DNA of 64,000 nucleotides from Sphingomonas sp. ERG5 (GTDB taxonomy: Bacteria; Pseudomonadota; Alphaproteobacteria; Sphingomonadales; Sphingomonadaceae): assembly GCF_000803065.1 (NCBI RefSeq), contig NZ_JSXI01000063.1:124001-188000 (forward strand). The letters run 5' to 3'. Within the stretch, counting starts at the first letter, position 1, and each line of letters opens with the position of its first letter. A model generated the notes under the pieces. The model had not been told where the DNA came from. It did not search any database and saw only the letters and a program-made list of their open reading frames with translations. This document shows, one piece after another, positions 46,216 to 55,025 of this stretch. A program made the position numbers and the translations under genes.

Positions 46216-48489
46216 CTATGCGACGGCGCGGTCCGGTCCTGCCACGCTTTCGCTTGCCTTTGAAAGCCCCGAAATGGCGCAAGAGGCCAATTGCAGCGCC
46301 AAAATCGACTCGGCGCCCTGATTCCGGTTCAGACCGGTTGGCATCAGCCCGTCGAAACAGCCGCCATCCTGCGCGGTGGCGAGCGGCAGGTCGAGATCGT
46401 TCTGGCCAAGATACCAGCGATACGCCTTCACCGCCTCCTCGACCCAGCGCCGGTCGCCGGTCGCCTTGAATGCGGCGGCACAGGCATCGATCGTCGCCTG
46501 CGCCTCGAGCGGCTGCTGGTCGAACGGCAGCGGATCGGCATAAGGTCGCCCGAAACTCTCGGTGCCGATCGCACGGAAGCGCCCCTCCGGCGTGGTTTGC
46601 TGCTGCGTGATCCAGTCGAGCGTCGACAGGCCGGTTCGAAGCAGGTCGTCGCGACCGAGCATCATGCCGGCGCGGATCAGCGCCTCGGGCAGACGCGCAT
46701 TGTCATAGGCCAGGACGATCTCGAACCATTCCCATTCCGGGCGGCGCGTTTCCTCGACCAGAGCCAGCAGGTCGTTGGAGAAACGTTCGAGGATATTGCG
46801 CGCAAGACTATGGCCCGGATGCGCGCCGAGCATCGCGGCTGCACCAAGCATCGCAAAGGCCTGCGCCCGCGGACTGCCCAGGTCGAAAGCGAGACTGGCG
46901 GTCTCGTCGAACAAACGCACCGCCCAGTCGCGATGCTTTGCCGCGGTCGCGCGCTTCGCGGTGACGCCAAGCGCCCAAAGCGTGCGGCCGTTCGAATCCT
47001 CCGACCCTTCATCCTCACACCAGGTGCGATCGAAATTCATGAAGTTGCGGAACCGGCGATGATCCGGGTTCCAGGCATATTGGACGAACGCAGCGTACAC
47101 CGTCATCCATTTGTCGCGGACCTGCTCGTCCATATCCTCGATCGCGGTCATCAGCATCAGCGCGCGGACATTGTCATCGATGCAATAACCGTGACGGCGA
47201 TCGGGCACCGACAGGATCGCATGCTGGAGCATGCCGGTCATGTCGCTCATCCGCTCGACCGCGGAGAAATCGGGCGCGAGCGGGGTGAAGATCGACTGAG
47301 TCTTGGACAATCGGCGCGGCTTGGCCGCGACCATCGCCTCGATCTCGCGCATCGCGGTCTCCGCCAGCACCGGCCAGATCATGGTCCGGCCGCGCGCATA
47401 AGCGCGTTCCGACAGCTTGACGCGATTGCGCTCGCTGCCGAGCAGCGCATTGATCTCGCGCGCAAACGCCGCGCTGTCGCCGAAATCGACCAGCACGCCA
47501 TGCCCGTCAGCCAGGATTTCGGTGGCATGGACATAGGGGGTAGAGACCACCGCCTTGCCCACGCCGATCGCATAGGACAGCGTGCCCGAGGTGATCTGCG
47601 CCGGGTTCACATAGGGCGTGGCATAAATGTCCGACGCCTGCAGATAGTCGATCAACTCATTATGTTCGAGAAAGGCGTCGATGAACTCGACATTGGCGGC
47701 AACGCCGAGCTCCTCGGCCAGCGCCTTCAGCCGGTCACGATATTTCTCGCCTTCATGCGCGACGAGATTGGGATGAGTCGCGCCCAGCACCGCGTAGAGC
47801 GTGTCGGGGTTGGCCTCGACGATCGCCGGCAAGGCCTCGATCAGTGTCTCGATGCCCTTGTTGGGCGCGAGCAAGCCAAAGGTCAGGACAGTCTCGCGCC
47901 CCTCCCAGCCGAACTGCGCCTTCAGCGTATTGGGGTCGACGAAATCGCGATCGGGCACGCCATGCGGAATCATCACGATCGACCGCGGATTCGCGGCATA
48001 GACGCGCTCCAGTATCTCACGGCCCTTTTCGGCCATCACGATCACGCGTGCGGCACGGCGTAACAGCCCCTCCATCACGCGACGCTCGTCGGCGCTGGGC
48101 TTTTCGAGGATGGTGTGGAGCGTGACGATGACTGGAATCGACACCCGGTCGAGCAAAGCGAGGATATGTTCGCCGGCGGCCCCGCCATAAATGCCATATT
48201 CGTGCTGCAGCCAGATCGCCCTGGCGCCGCTCTTCTCAATCGCGCGGGCGGTGTCGAGATAGGCGACCCGCTCCTGCTGCGGGATGCTGCCGGTCACTTC
48301 GGGCGGATAATCGTAAAGGCCGGGATGGTCGTCCATGGCATAGACATCGACCTGAAGGTCCGGGTAACGGCCCTTCAACGCGGTAAATGTATCGGTAGTA
48401 TATGTTGCAAGGCCGCATTTGCGCGGCAGGAAGTTGCCGATCAGGGCAAGGTGATCGATAGACGCTACGACATCCTTTTGGAGCGACAT
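46216..48489 (-). CDS. GT4 glycosyltransferase fused to a helical C-terminal domain
   Basis: A 757-residue protein. Residues 10-385 are a GT-B fold group 1 glycosyltransferase: LIGNFLPRKCGLATYTTDTF, LQHEYGIYGGAAGEHILALL, MIPHGVPDRDF, LTFGLLAPNKGIETLIEALP and the nucleotide-sugar site with PYVNPAQITSGTLSYAIGVG followed by GHGVLVDFGD. Residues 400-740 form an alpha/alpha-barrel-like domain (RRHGYCIDDNVRALMLM, NFMNFDRTWCEDEGSEDSNG, GRTLWALG) similar to those of glycosidase or epimerase folds. Paired with the GH130 gene it suggests synthesis and turnover of a mannose-containing glycan. A one-mismatch EcfG-type promoter (GCAAC-N16-CGTT) lies at 48543-48567. Confidence 0.88.
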   Translation of the reverse strand: MSLQKDVVASIDHLALIGNFLPRKCGLATYTTDTFTALKGRYPDLQVDVYAMDDHPGLYDYPPEVTGSIPQQERVAYLDTARAIEKSGARAIWLQHEYGIYGGAAGEHILALLDRVSIPVIVTLHTILEKPSADERRVMEGLLRRAARVIVMAEKGREILERVYAANPRSIVMIPHGVPDRDFVDPNTLKAQFGWEGRETVLTFGLLAPNKGIETLIEALPAIVEANPDTLYAVLGATHPNLVAHEGEKYRDRLKALAEELGVAANVEFIDAFLEHNELIDYLQASDIYATPYVNPAQITSGTLSYAIGVGKAVVSTPYVHATEILADGHGVLVDFGDSAAFAREINALLGSERNRVKLSERAYARGRTMIWPVLAETAMREIEAMVAAKPRRLSKTQSIFTPLAPDFSAVERMSDMTGMLQHAILSVPDRRHGYCIDDNVRALMLMTAIEDMDEQVRDKWMTVYAAFVQYAWNPDHRRFRNFMNFDRTWCEDEGSEDSNGRTLWALGVTAKRATAAKHRDWAVRLFDETASLAFDLGSPRAQAFAMLGAAAMLGAHPGHSLARNILERFSNDLLALVEETRRPEWEWFEIVLAYDNARLPEALIRAGMMLGRDDLLRTGLSTLDWITQQQTTPEGRFRAIGTESFGRPYADPLPFDQQPLEAQATIDACAAAFKATGDRRWVEEAVKAYRWYLGQNDLDLPLATAQDGGCFDGLMPTGLNRNQGAESILALQLASCAISGLSKASESVAGPDRAVA

Positions 48490-48655
48490 TTCAATCCTTC
48501 CGAGTGCGAAAGGGGTCTTTCACCCCATCCATGCCTTCTCCGAACGGCCAGATGTGAATATGGTTGCAGTCATGCTGCAGCGCAACAAGTGAATCTGACT
48601 GATTGAAATCAATCTTGACGCCGGATGAACGGATTCCCGGGACGAACTGAAAAAT

Positions 48656-49111
48656 TCAACCCCGGCCGCGATAGCCCGGCACGTCCTGGCTGGGCAGCCA
48701 CATGCCGGCGGGCGGCTCTCCCGACTGCCAGAACACATCGATCGGGATACCGCCGCGCGGATACCAATAGCCACCGATTCGCAGCCACACCGGCGCCATT
48801 TCCGCGAACAGCCGCTCGCCGATGCCGACGGTACAATCCTCATGAAATGCCTGATGATTGCGGAACGCGCCGAGGAACAGCTTCAGCGACTTGGATTCGA
48901 CGATCGTCGCGCCCGGCGCATAATCGATCACGAGATGCGCGAAATCGGGCTGCGACGTCACCGGGCACAATGAGGTGAATTCGGGCGCGGTGAAGCGCAC
49001 CAGATAAGGCCGGCCGAGGCGCGGATTGGGCACATAATCAAGCACCGCATCCTCCGGGGAGGCGGGCAGCACGCTGGTCTTGCCGAGATGGGTCGGGGTC
49101 ATGGTGGCCAT
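48656..49111 (-). CDS. queF: NADPH-dependent 7-cyano-7-deazaguanine reductase
   Basis: A 151-residue QueF of the short (type I) class, reducing preQ0 to preQ1 in queuosine synthesis. The catalytic cysteine is in FTSLCPVTSQPDFAHLVIDY, followed by the substrate glutamate and QueF motif ESKSLKLFLGAFRNHQAFHED. Gene order gives no queuosine cluster. MATMTPTHLG may start at either methionine. A 166-base gap to the GT gene holds its promoter. Confidence 0.95.
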   Translation of the reverse strand: MATMTPTHLGKTSVLPASPEDAVLDYVPNPRLGRPYLVRFTAPEFTSLCPVTSQPDFAHLVIDYAPGATIVESKSLKLFLGAFRNHQAFHEDCTVGIGERLFAEMAPVWLRIGGYWYPRGGIPIDVFWQSGEPPAGMWLPSQDVPGYRGRG

Positions 49112-49159
49112 ATAGGAGCCCGGGAACCGCCCGTCACCCCGTGGCGGATCCCGCCATCG

Positions 49160-50347
49160 CTATGGGGTCGGCGTTGCCGCTTCCGGCGCCTTGCCTTCCG
49201 GGGCCGGTACGACCGGCACCGGTGCCGCAGGCACCATGGTCACGGGTGCCTCCGCTGTCGCGGATACCGGCGCGGGCGGCGGCGTCGCGGGTGCGGCGAC
49301 CGTCCCGGGCACGCCAGCCGCTGCCGATGTCGCCGTCACGGGCGCAGGCGCGGTCGCCGGTGTGACGGGGTGTTCCGGCAAGCGATGCCCGGACCAGCTC
49401 GGGCTGTGAAGGTGATCGATTTCGGCCTTGCGCTTGCGGAGGTAATCATCCCGCGTCGCGGCATAGGGATCGGTGGCCGTATGCAGCACGGTCAGCTTGT
49501 CGTCGAAGGTCACCCGATAATCCAGCGCGCTCAGCGTGTTCATCGGCAGGGTGTAATAAAGCTTGTTGAACGGGGTTCCGACGCTGACCGGCAGGATGAG
49601 CCGATCGATCGTGATCCCGAAAAGATCGCGCGCCGTGGTCGGCCCGATCAATGGCAGGAAGAAATACGGCCCCGGCTTCACGCCATAATAGCCCAGCGTA
49701 TTGGCCAGGCTGTTCGGGCGATGCGGGAGCTTGAAGGGACGGCGCTTGGCCATGTCGATCGTTCCGGCAAGCCCGATCGTGGAATTGATCGCAAAGCGGC
49801 CCAGCGTCTCGGCCGCTTTTCCCGGCTTCAGCTGCAGCAGGTAATTCAGGAAGACGATCGGTTCCTGCACATGATCGAGGAAATTGTGAATGCCGTTGCG
49901 TATCGGCTTGGGAATGGCCTTTTTATAACCGTTGGCGACCGGGCCGACAAAGGCGCGATCGATCGCCTGCACCGCCTTGTAGGATTCGACATTGACCCGT
50001 TCGGCCGGATCGCCGGGAGAGCGCCGTCGCGCCGAGACGAGAATATCGTCATCGACCAGGCCGCCGCCGGACACTTGCTGCGCCGCCGGATCCACCGCCG
50101 CGTCGGGCGTTGCCGGGTTTTGGGCGGCCGGAGCCACGGGCAAAGCCTCTGGCGGGGTGCCGGCCGCGACCGACGGGGGAGTCGTCGGCGCGGGCGCCGG
50201 CTCCAATGTTGGTACAGGGGATTCCGGTGCCGCGACCGGGGCTTGCTGACCGCTCGCCGTTTGGATCACGACTGGCGGGATCGGCGCTTCGACAGCGGAC
50301 AACGGCAAATTTGCGAACAGCACCACCGCGCCGAATACAGGAACCAT
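49160..50347 (-). CDS. MlaA/VacJ-family outer-membrane lipid asymmetry protein, with long Pro/Ala-rich ends
   Basis: A 395-residue protein. Residues 115-300 are the MlaA domain: AIDRAFVGPVANGYKKAIPK, RNGIHNFLDHVQEPIVFLNY, NSTIGLAGTIDMA, FKLPHRPNSLANTLGYYGVK and GPYFFLPLIGPTTARDLFG. MlaA removes misplaced phospholipid from the outer leaflet with MlaC/MlaFEDB. The start looks like a signal peptide (MVPVFGAVVLFANLPLSAVE) without a lipobox cysteine, unlike canonical MlaA. Residues 40-105 and 320-395 are low-complexity Ala/Pro/Val tails, probably disordered. Transcribed alone. Confidence 0.88.
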   Translation of the reverse strand: MVPVFGAVVLFANLPLSAVEAPIPPVVIQTASGQQAPVAAPESPVPTLEPAPAPTTPPSVAAGTPPEALPVAPAAQNPATPDAAVDPAAQQVSGGGLVDDDILVSARRRSPGDPAERVNVESYKAVQAIDRAFVGPVANGYKKAIPKPIRNGIHNFLDHVQEPIVFLNYLLQLKPGKAAETLGRFAINSTIGLAGTIDMAKRRPFKLPHRPNSLANTLGYYGVKPGPYFFLPLIGPTTARDLFGITIDRLILPVSVGTPFNKLYYTLPMNTLSALDYRVTFDDKLTVLHTATDPYAATRDDYLRKRKAEIDHLHSPSWSGHRLPEHPVTPATAPAPVTATSAAAGVPGTVAAPATPPPAPVSATAEAPVTMVPAAPVPVVPAPEGKAPEAATPTP

Positions 50348-50634
50348 TATTTCTTTATCTCCTGCCGCAGACCGGCATATCGCGCTCCTTGGACACGATT
50401 CGCTTTCACGAACCCGCCCGCGCGCGACTCAAATATTGGCCGCGAGCCAATGATCAATACTCTAACCTGTAATAAATAGACCAACATCCTTTGGCCAACC
50501 CCGGAATCGGTCACCCCGGGAATCGATCGGACTGTCGCGGTTCGCTCAAAACCGTCTGCCGCGCAGCGGTCGCCAAACCATTGCGGTGATTGTGTTTGGA
50601 CCCTAGTGATCCGCTATCTGCAAGGGAGATGGTA

Positions 50635-51474
50635 ATGGACTCGCTGGTGACGACCGAATGGCTCGCGAACGAACTGGGCGCGAACGACCTGCGTATCGTC
50701 GATGCCACCTATGTGCTGGCCGGCGACAAACGCGACCCGGCGGCCGAATATGAAGCAGCGCATATTCCCGGCGCGGTGTTCATGGATCTTGCCGAGCTGG
50801 CCGACACCAATACCGACCTGCCCTCGATGCTGCCGCCGCCCGAAAAATTCGCCAGCCGCATGCAGTCGCTCGGCCTGGGCGATGGCAGCCGCGTCGTCCT
50901 GTACGACGATTCCCCCTATCACACCGCGGCGCGCGCCTGGTTCATGCTCCGCACCTTCGGCGCGCATGACGTCGCGATCCTCGATGGTGGCCTCGCCAAG
51001 TGGAAGGCCGAAGGCCGCGACACGGCGAGCGGCAAGGAGCAGTTGCGCCACCGTCACTTCACCGTCTGGGCCGATGACAAGGGCGTGCGCAATCTGGCCC
51101 AGATGAAGGCCAATCTCGACAGCGGCGCGGAGCAGGTGCTCGACGCACGCTCGGCGGCGCGCTTCTCCGGTGCGGAGCCGGATCCGCGTCCGGCGACACA
51201 TGCCGGCCATATCCCGGGATCAAAGAACCTGCCGCAGGGCGAGCTGTTCAACGCCGACGGCACCTACAAGCAGGGCGACGAGTTGAAGGCCGCGTTCGCG
51301 GGCGCCGGGATCGATCTGGCCAAGCCCCTGGTCACCACCTGCGGCTCGGGCATTACCGCCTCGGTGCTCGCCTTTGGTGCGCATCTGCTCGGCAATGAAG
51401 CGGCGGTCTATGACGGCAGCTGGTCCGAATGGGGCGCGGACAGCTCGACGCCCAAGGCGACCGGCGCCCAGTGA
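50635..51474 (+). CDS. sseA: 3-Mercaptopyruvate/thiosulfate sulfurtransferase
   Basis: A 279-residue protein of two rhodanese domains. The inactive first domain carries VFMDLAELADTNTDLPSMLP and the second the catalytic loop LVTTCGSGITASVLAFGAHL with the active-site cysteine in CGSGITA, the SseA-type loop. KNLPQGELF and VYDGSWSEWG are typical. It moves sulfane sulfur from mercaptopyruvate to acceptors. ATG at 50635 follows GGGAG with 6-base spacing. The downstream metC-type gene is 10 bases away, so they form a sulfur-amino-acid operon. Confidence 0.94.
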   Translation: MDSLVTTEWLANELGANDLRIVDATYVLAGDKRDPAAEYEAAHIPGAVFMDLAELADTNTDLPSMLPPPEKFASRMQSLGLGDGSRVVLYDDSPYHTAARAWFMLRTFGAHDVAILDGGLAKWKAEGRDTASGKEQLRHRHFTVWADDKGVRNLAQMKANLDSGAEQVLDARSAARFSGAEPDPRPATHAGHIPGSKNLPQGELFNADGTYKQGDELKAAFAGAGIDLAKPLVTTCGSGITASVLAFGAHLLGNEAAVYDGSWSEWGADSSTPKATGAQ

Positions 51475-51484
51475 GCGCAAAAGC

Positions 51485-52687
51485 GTGACGAAAGAGACAG
51501 GCCGCCCGAAAGACGACGCGACCCGCGTCGTTTCCGCCGGGCGGCGCAAGGAATGGACCGGCGGGATCGTCAACCCGCCGGTCTGGCGCGCGTCGACCAT
51601 ACTCTATGATTCGGTCGCGGAGCTGCGCGAACGCGTATCGGATACGCATCACCGGCTGTTCTACGGCCGTCGCGGTACGCCGACGCAATGGGCGCTGGCC
51701 GATGCGCTGACCGAGCTCGAACCGGGCGCGGAAGGCACTTTCCTCTATTGCTCGGGCGTCGCGGCGCTCGCGGCAGCCTTGCTCTCGGTGCTGTCGCCCG
51801 GCGACGAACTGCTGCTGGTCGACACCGCCTATGACCCGACCCGGTCGATGGCGAACGGCTTGCTCAAGCGCATGGGCATCACGACGCGCTTCTACGACCC
51901 GATGATCGGCGCCGGCATCGCCGACCTGATCGGCGACAAGACGCGCGCGATCCTGATGGAAAGCCCCGGCAGCCTGACCTTCGAGGTGCAGGACATTCCC
52001 GCGATCGTCGCGGCGGCGAAGGCGCGTGGCGTGACCACCTTGCTCGACAATACCTGGGCCACGCCCCTGCTCTTCCCGGCAATCGCGCACGGCATCGACC
52101 TGAGCGTGCTCGCCTGCACCAAATATGTCGTTGGCCATTCCGACGTGATGCTCGGATCGGTCACTGCCGCGCCGGGGCATTTCGGCAGGCTGCGCGACAC
52201 CAGCCTGCAACTTGGCCAGGTGGCGAGTCCCGACGATTGCTGGCTCGGCTCGCGTGGGCTGCGCACCATGGCGATCCGGCTGAAACAGCATGAGGCCAGC
52301 GCGCTGACCATCGCGCGCTGGCTGCAGGAACAGCCCGAGGTCGCGGCAGTGCTGCACCCGGCTTTGCCCGATTGCCCCGGCCACGACTTTTTCGTGCGCG
52401 ACTTCAAGGGCGCATCGGGCCTGTTCTCCTTCACCCTCGCCGGCGGCAACGAAGCGGCCCGCGCCGCGCTGATCGATGGGCTCGAACTTTTCGGCATCGG
52501 CTATAGCTGGGGCGGATTCGAGAGCCTGGCGCTGCCGGTCGATCCGATGCGCTATCGCAGCGTGACCAGGCGCGACGATGATGGGCCGATGGTCCGGCTG
52601 CAAATCGGGCTGGAGCATGTCGACGACCTGATCGCCGACCTTTCCGCCGGCCTGGCGCGTTTTCGGACGGCCGCTTCGACCCGCTGA
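51485..52687 (+). CDS. metC: Cystathionine beta-lyase-type PLP enzyme
   Basis: A 400-residue Cys/Met-metabolism PLP enzyme. Motifs in order: YGRRGTPTQWALADALTELE, CSGVAALAAALLSVLSPGDE, LLVDTAYDPTRSMANGLLKR, LMESPGSLTFEVQDIPAI, TTLLDNTWATPLLFPAI and ACTKYVVGHSDVMLGSVTA with the PLP lysine (TK). It is closest to MetC-type cystathionine beta-lyases, but this family also contains gamma-synthases and lyases, so the exact reaction is inferred. The start is a GTG 10 bases after sseA; upstream frame extension passes a stop. Confidence 0.9.
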   Translation: MTKETGRPKDDATRVVSAGRRKEWTGGIVNPPVWRASTILYDSVAELRERVSDTHHRLFYGRRGTPTQWALADALTELEPGAEGTFLYCSGVAALAAALLSVLSPGDELLLVDTAYDPTRSMANGLLKRMGITTRFYDPMIGAGIADLIGDKTRAILMESPGSLTFEVQDIPAIVAAAKARGVTTLLDNTWATPLLFPAIAHGIDLSVLACTKYVVGHSDVMLGSVTAAPGHFGRLRDTSLQLGQVASPDDCWLGSRGLRTMAIRLKQHEASALTIARWLQEQPEVAAVLHPALPDCPGHDFFVRDFKGASGLFSFTLAGGNEAARAALIDGLELFGIGYSWGGFESLALPVDPMRYRSVTRRDDDGPMVRLQIGLEHVDDLIADLSAGLARFRTAASTR

Positions 52688-52989
52688 AGCGATGATGGAT
52701 TAACCCCCGTTCGGTTCCAGCGACGTCGAGTAACAAGCCTAAAACGCTGCTCGAATGCCCGCGACCCATGGGGCAATGCAAGCCGATAGCGCGCCAACCA
52801 CTGTTGCAACGCAGCAACACAATATTGCTGGATTGTGTCCCCTTGGTAGAATTATGTTGTGCTGCAGCAAATTCTAGCCGACTTTGAGATACCGATCGGG
52901 GAAGCGGCGCGGGGAGGATCAATCCTTTCGACAGATGCGCTACCCGGCGGACGCAGGTGTGGAACCAGATCTTAATTGAAAGGGTATCC
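52688..52989. other. Porin upstream region, gene-free
   Basis: A 302-base gap. It contains the inverted repeat ACACAAT-N8-ATTGTGT at 52817-52838, another imperfect IR around TTGCAACGCAGCAA, and AAAGGG just before the porin ATG. No RNA gene seen. Confidence 0.5.
52817..52838. promoter_or_regulatory. Inverted repeat ACACAAT-N8-ATTGTGT in the porin promoter region
   Basis: Perfect 7-bp arms with an 8-base spacer, 152 bases upstream of the porin start, suitable as a regulator site. The regulator is unknown. Confidence 0.45.
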
Positions 52990-54495
52990 ATGCGCCGTAT
53001 TTCCATGATCAGCCTTAGTGCGCTGATGATCGCCAACGCCGTCCCGGCGTTCGCCGAGACCAACCCGGCGGCCCCGGAAGCCGTCACCACCGTCGTCGAC
53101 GAAACCGCGCCGGTCGCCACTCAGGACGCGGCACCCGCCGAAACCGCCGCGCCCGCATCACCCTTCACCATCTCCGCCAATGCGACTCTGGTCAGCGATT
53201 ATCGCTTCCGCGGCTTTTCGCAGAGCGGCGAGAATGGCGCGATCCAGGGCACGATCAACCTGAACCATGAAAGCGGCTTTTATATCGGCACGTTCGGTTC
53301 GAGTGTGGGCTTTGCCGGCCATACCGAAGTCGATCTCTATGGCGGCTACACCAAGACGATCAGCGGCATCACGCTCGACGGCGGCCTGCTCTATTATCTC
53401 TATCCCAAGAAGGGCAATGCCGACACCGACTTCTTCGAACCCTATGTGAATGTCAGTGGCACGCTTGGCCCGGTCACGGCGAAGGTCGGCGCGAATTTCG
53501 CCTGGGGTGGCCAGGCGGCGCTGGGCGACAAATCGGCCATCTATCTCCACGGCGACCTGACCACGGCGATCCCGAAGACGCCATTCGGCCTCGCCGCGCA
53601 TATTGGCTATGCCAAAAGCGACGCCTTCCCAGGCGGCATCGACGGAAAGGTGATCGATTATTCGATCGGCGCGACCGCGACCTATAAATCGCTGACCTTC
53701 GGCGTGACGTACGTCAACACCGACCAGACCAATTCGACCCGAGGCGGCCTGTATCCCCGCGGCTATAAGGAGAGCATCGGCGCCGATGGCGCGGTGGTGT
53801 TCAGCCTGACCGCAGCGATGCCGGCGGCCGGATCGGACACATCGGCCCCGTCGTCGATCAAGATCACCGGCGGCGCGACTCTGGTCAGCGACTATCGCTT
53901 CCGTGGTTTCACGCAGAATAACGAGAATGCGGCGATCCAGGGCACGATCAACCTGACGCATGAGAGCGGCTTCTATGTCGGCACCTGGGCATCGAGCATT
54001 GGCTTTGCCGGCAATACCGAAGTCGATCTCTACGGCGGCTATTCGAAGACGATCGGCGGCATCACGCTCGACGGCGGCCTGCTCTATTATCTCTATCCCA
54101 AGCACGGCAATGCCGACACCGACTATTTCGAGCCCTATGTGAATGTCAGCGGGACGCTCGGCCCGGTGACAGCAAAGGTTGGCGCGAACTATGCCTGGGG
54201 CGGCCAGGCAGCGCTTGGCGATAAATCAAGCATCTACTTCCACGGTGATCTCACTGCCGCGATCCCCAAGACGCCGTTCAGCCTGGTCGGCCACCTCGGC
54301 TATGCCAAGAGCGACAGCTTCCTGGGCGGCGTGACCGGCGATGTGGTCGATTATTCGGTCGGCGCGACAATGGCGTGGAAGGCGCTGACCTTCGGCGTTT
54401 CCTACGTCAACACCAACGAGACAAACGTCCTCAACGCCAAGGAATTGCTCGGCGCGGACGGCGCAGTGATCTTCTCGATCGGCGCGTCCTTCTGA
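52990..54495 (+). CDS. TorF-family porin with a tandemly duplicated barrel domain
   Basis: A 501-residue outer-membrane protein. A signal peptide (MRRISMISLSALMIANAVPA) and an acidic/Ala linker to residue 55 are followed by two copies of a TorF-type barrel domain of about 215 residues each: copy 1 (about residues 58-278) and copy 2 (about 288-501), joined by AMPAAGSDTSAPSSIKI. Both begin TLVSDYRFRGF and share GIN-like GTINL.HESGFY.GT, TLDGGLLYYLYPK, FEPYVNVSGTLGPVTAKVGA and TFGV.YVNT. The second copy ends in the terminal aromatic (GASF) that directs assembly. Normal family members have one copy, so this should form a double barrel or an unusual oligomer. Confidence 0.9.
   Translation: MRRISMISLSALMIANAVPAFAETNPAAPEAVTTVVDETAPVATQDAAPAETAAPASPFTISANATLVSDYRFRGFSQSGENGAIQGTINLNHESGFYIGTFGSSVGFAGHTEVDLYGGYTKTISGITLDGGLLYYLYPKKGNADTDFFEPYVNVSGTLGPVTAKVGANFAWGGQAALGDKSAIYLHGDLTTAIPKTPFGLAAHIGYAKSDAFPGGIDGKVIDYSIGATATYKSLTFGVTYVNTDQTNSTRGGLYPRGYKESIGADGAVVFSLTAAMPAAGSDTSAPSSIKITGGATLVSDYRFRGFTQNNENAAIQGTINLTHESGFYVGTWASSIGFAGNTEVDLYGGYSKTIGGITLDGGLLYYLYPKHGNADTDYFEPYVNVSGTLGPVTAKVGANYAWGGQAALGDKSSIYFHGDLTAAIPKTPFSLVGHLGYAKSDSFLGGVTGDVVDYSVGATMAWKALTFGVSYVNTNETNVLNAKELLGADGAVIFSIGASF
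53163..54495 (+). repeat. Intragenic direct duplication in the porin gene (about 660 bp)
   Basis: Matching positions lie exactly 693 bp apart over long stretches, for example the TLVSDYRF codons at 53185 and 53878 and the LDGGLLYYLYP codons at 53371 and 54064. Several runs are identical or nearly so at the DNA level, and conserved at most other codons, which indicates a fairly recent duplication or ongoing gene conversion. Confidence 0.9.
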
Positions 54496-54502
54496 TCCTC
54501 GC

Positions 54503-54551
54503 CTCCCCTTTCGCGGATCGCCGGAACTGCCGGCGATTCGTGGAGGGGGAG
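54503..54551 (+). terminator. Nested hairpin downstream of the porin
   Basis: ATCGCCGG and CCGGCGAT pair around AACTG (54517-54537), enclosed by CTCCCC at 54503 and GGGGAG at 54546. It starts 8 bases after the stop codon. No T tract. Confidence 0.45.
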
Positions 54552-54703
54552 CCCGATCAGCGATGGAATCCGCTCGCTGCTTCCAAATGTCGGCAAGCCT
54601 CGCACCCAGCATCACCCAGGATCGCCAATTTCATCTTAGTATTTGATATAAAACGACATTATGCAGCCTACGGTCGAAACGGCAGCCTGAATAGGCGACA
54701 TAG

Positions 54704-54731
54704 GATATGTTACATACCGGTGTAACATATC
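54704..54731. repeat. Palindrome GATATGTTACA-TACCGG-TGTAACATATC
   Basis: Perfect 11-bp arms with a 6-base loop, the same core as the palindrome at 31661. Confidence 0.8.
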
Positions 54732-54768
54732 TCCCCCCGCCTCTTTCAGCACCCCCGTCGCCGGTGGC

Positions 54769-54839
54769 GATTCAACCATCACTCGGGGTTGGGCATGTCA
54801 CCCGTGCCGGCGTTACACCGGCGCGCTCTTTCTTATCGT
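54769..54839 (+). repeat. Dispersed extragenic element, copy 2
   Basis: GATTCAACC at 54769, then CCGGCGCGCTCTTTC at 54818 followed by TTATCGT and an A-rich tail. The same order of blocks is seen at 20442-20526, with the spacer between the blocks differing in length by 9 bases. Confidence 0.6.
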
Positions 54840-55025
54840 CGGCAAAAAAGGATTGCCCCAGCGCCACCGGCACAATCGCCTCGTGCATGGCCAGCGCCGC
54901 TCTGCAAGGATCAGGTACGACGCTCGATACCTTCACCAAGCGGCGCCGCTGATCCGCGCGCGACTCGACGTCGCTCGACGCCAGGCGTCGAGCCAGCCTT
55001 TCAGCACTCCATCAGCAGTGACGCC

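Larger units (their letters stand above)
54496..55025. other. Gene-free stretch with dispersed repeats
   Basis: 530 bases between convergent genes. It contains the hairpin at 54503, the GATATGTTACA palindrome (54704-54731), the GATTCAACC/CCGGCGCGCTCTTTC element (54769-54839) and a GCTCGACGCC hairpin at 54973-54993. Short open frames here have no start signal or family feature. Confidence 0.55.

Noticed and set aside
54707..55018. Short frames in the gap between the porin and the BamF-like gene
   Set aside because: They run across dispersed repeats, lack ribosome-binding sites and show no family features.
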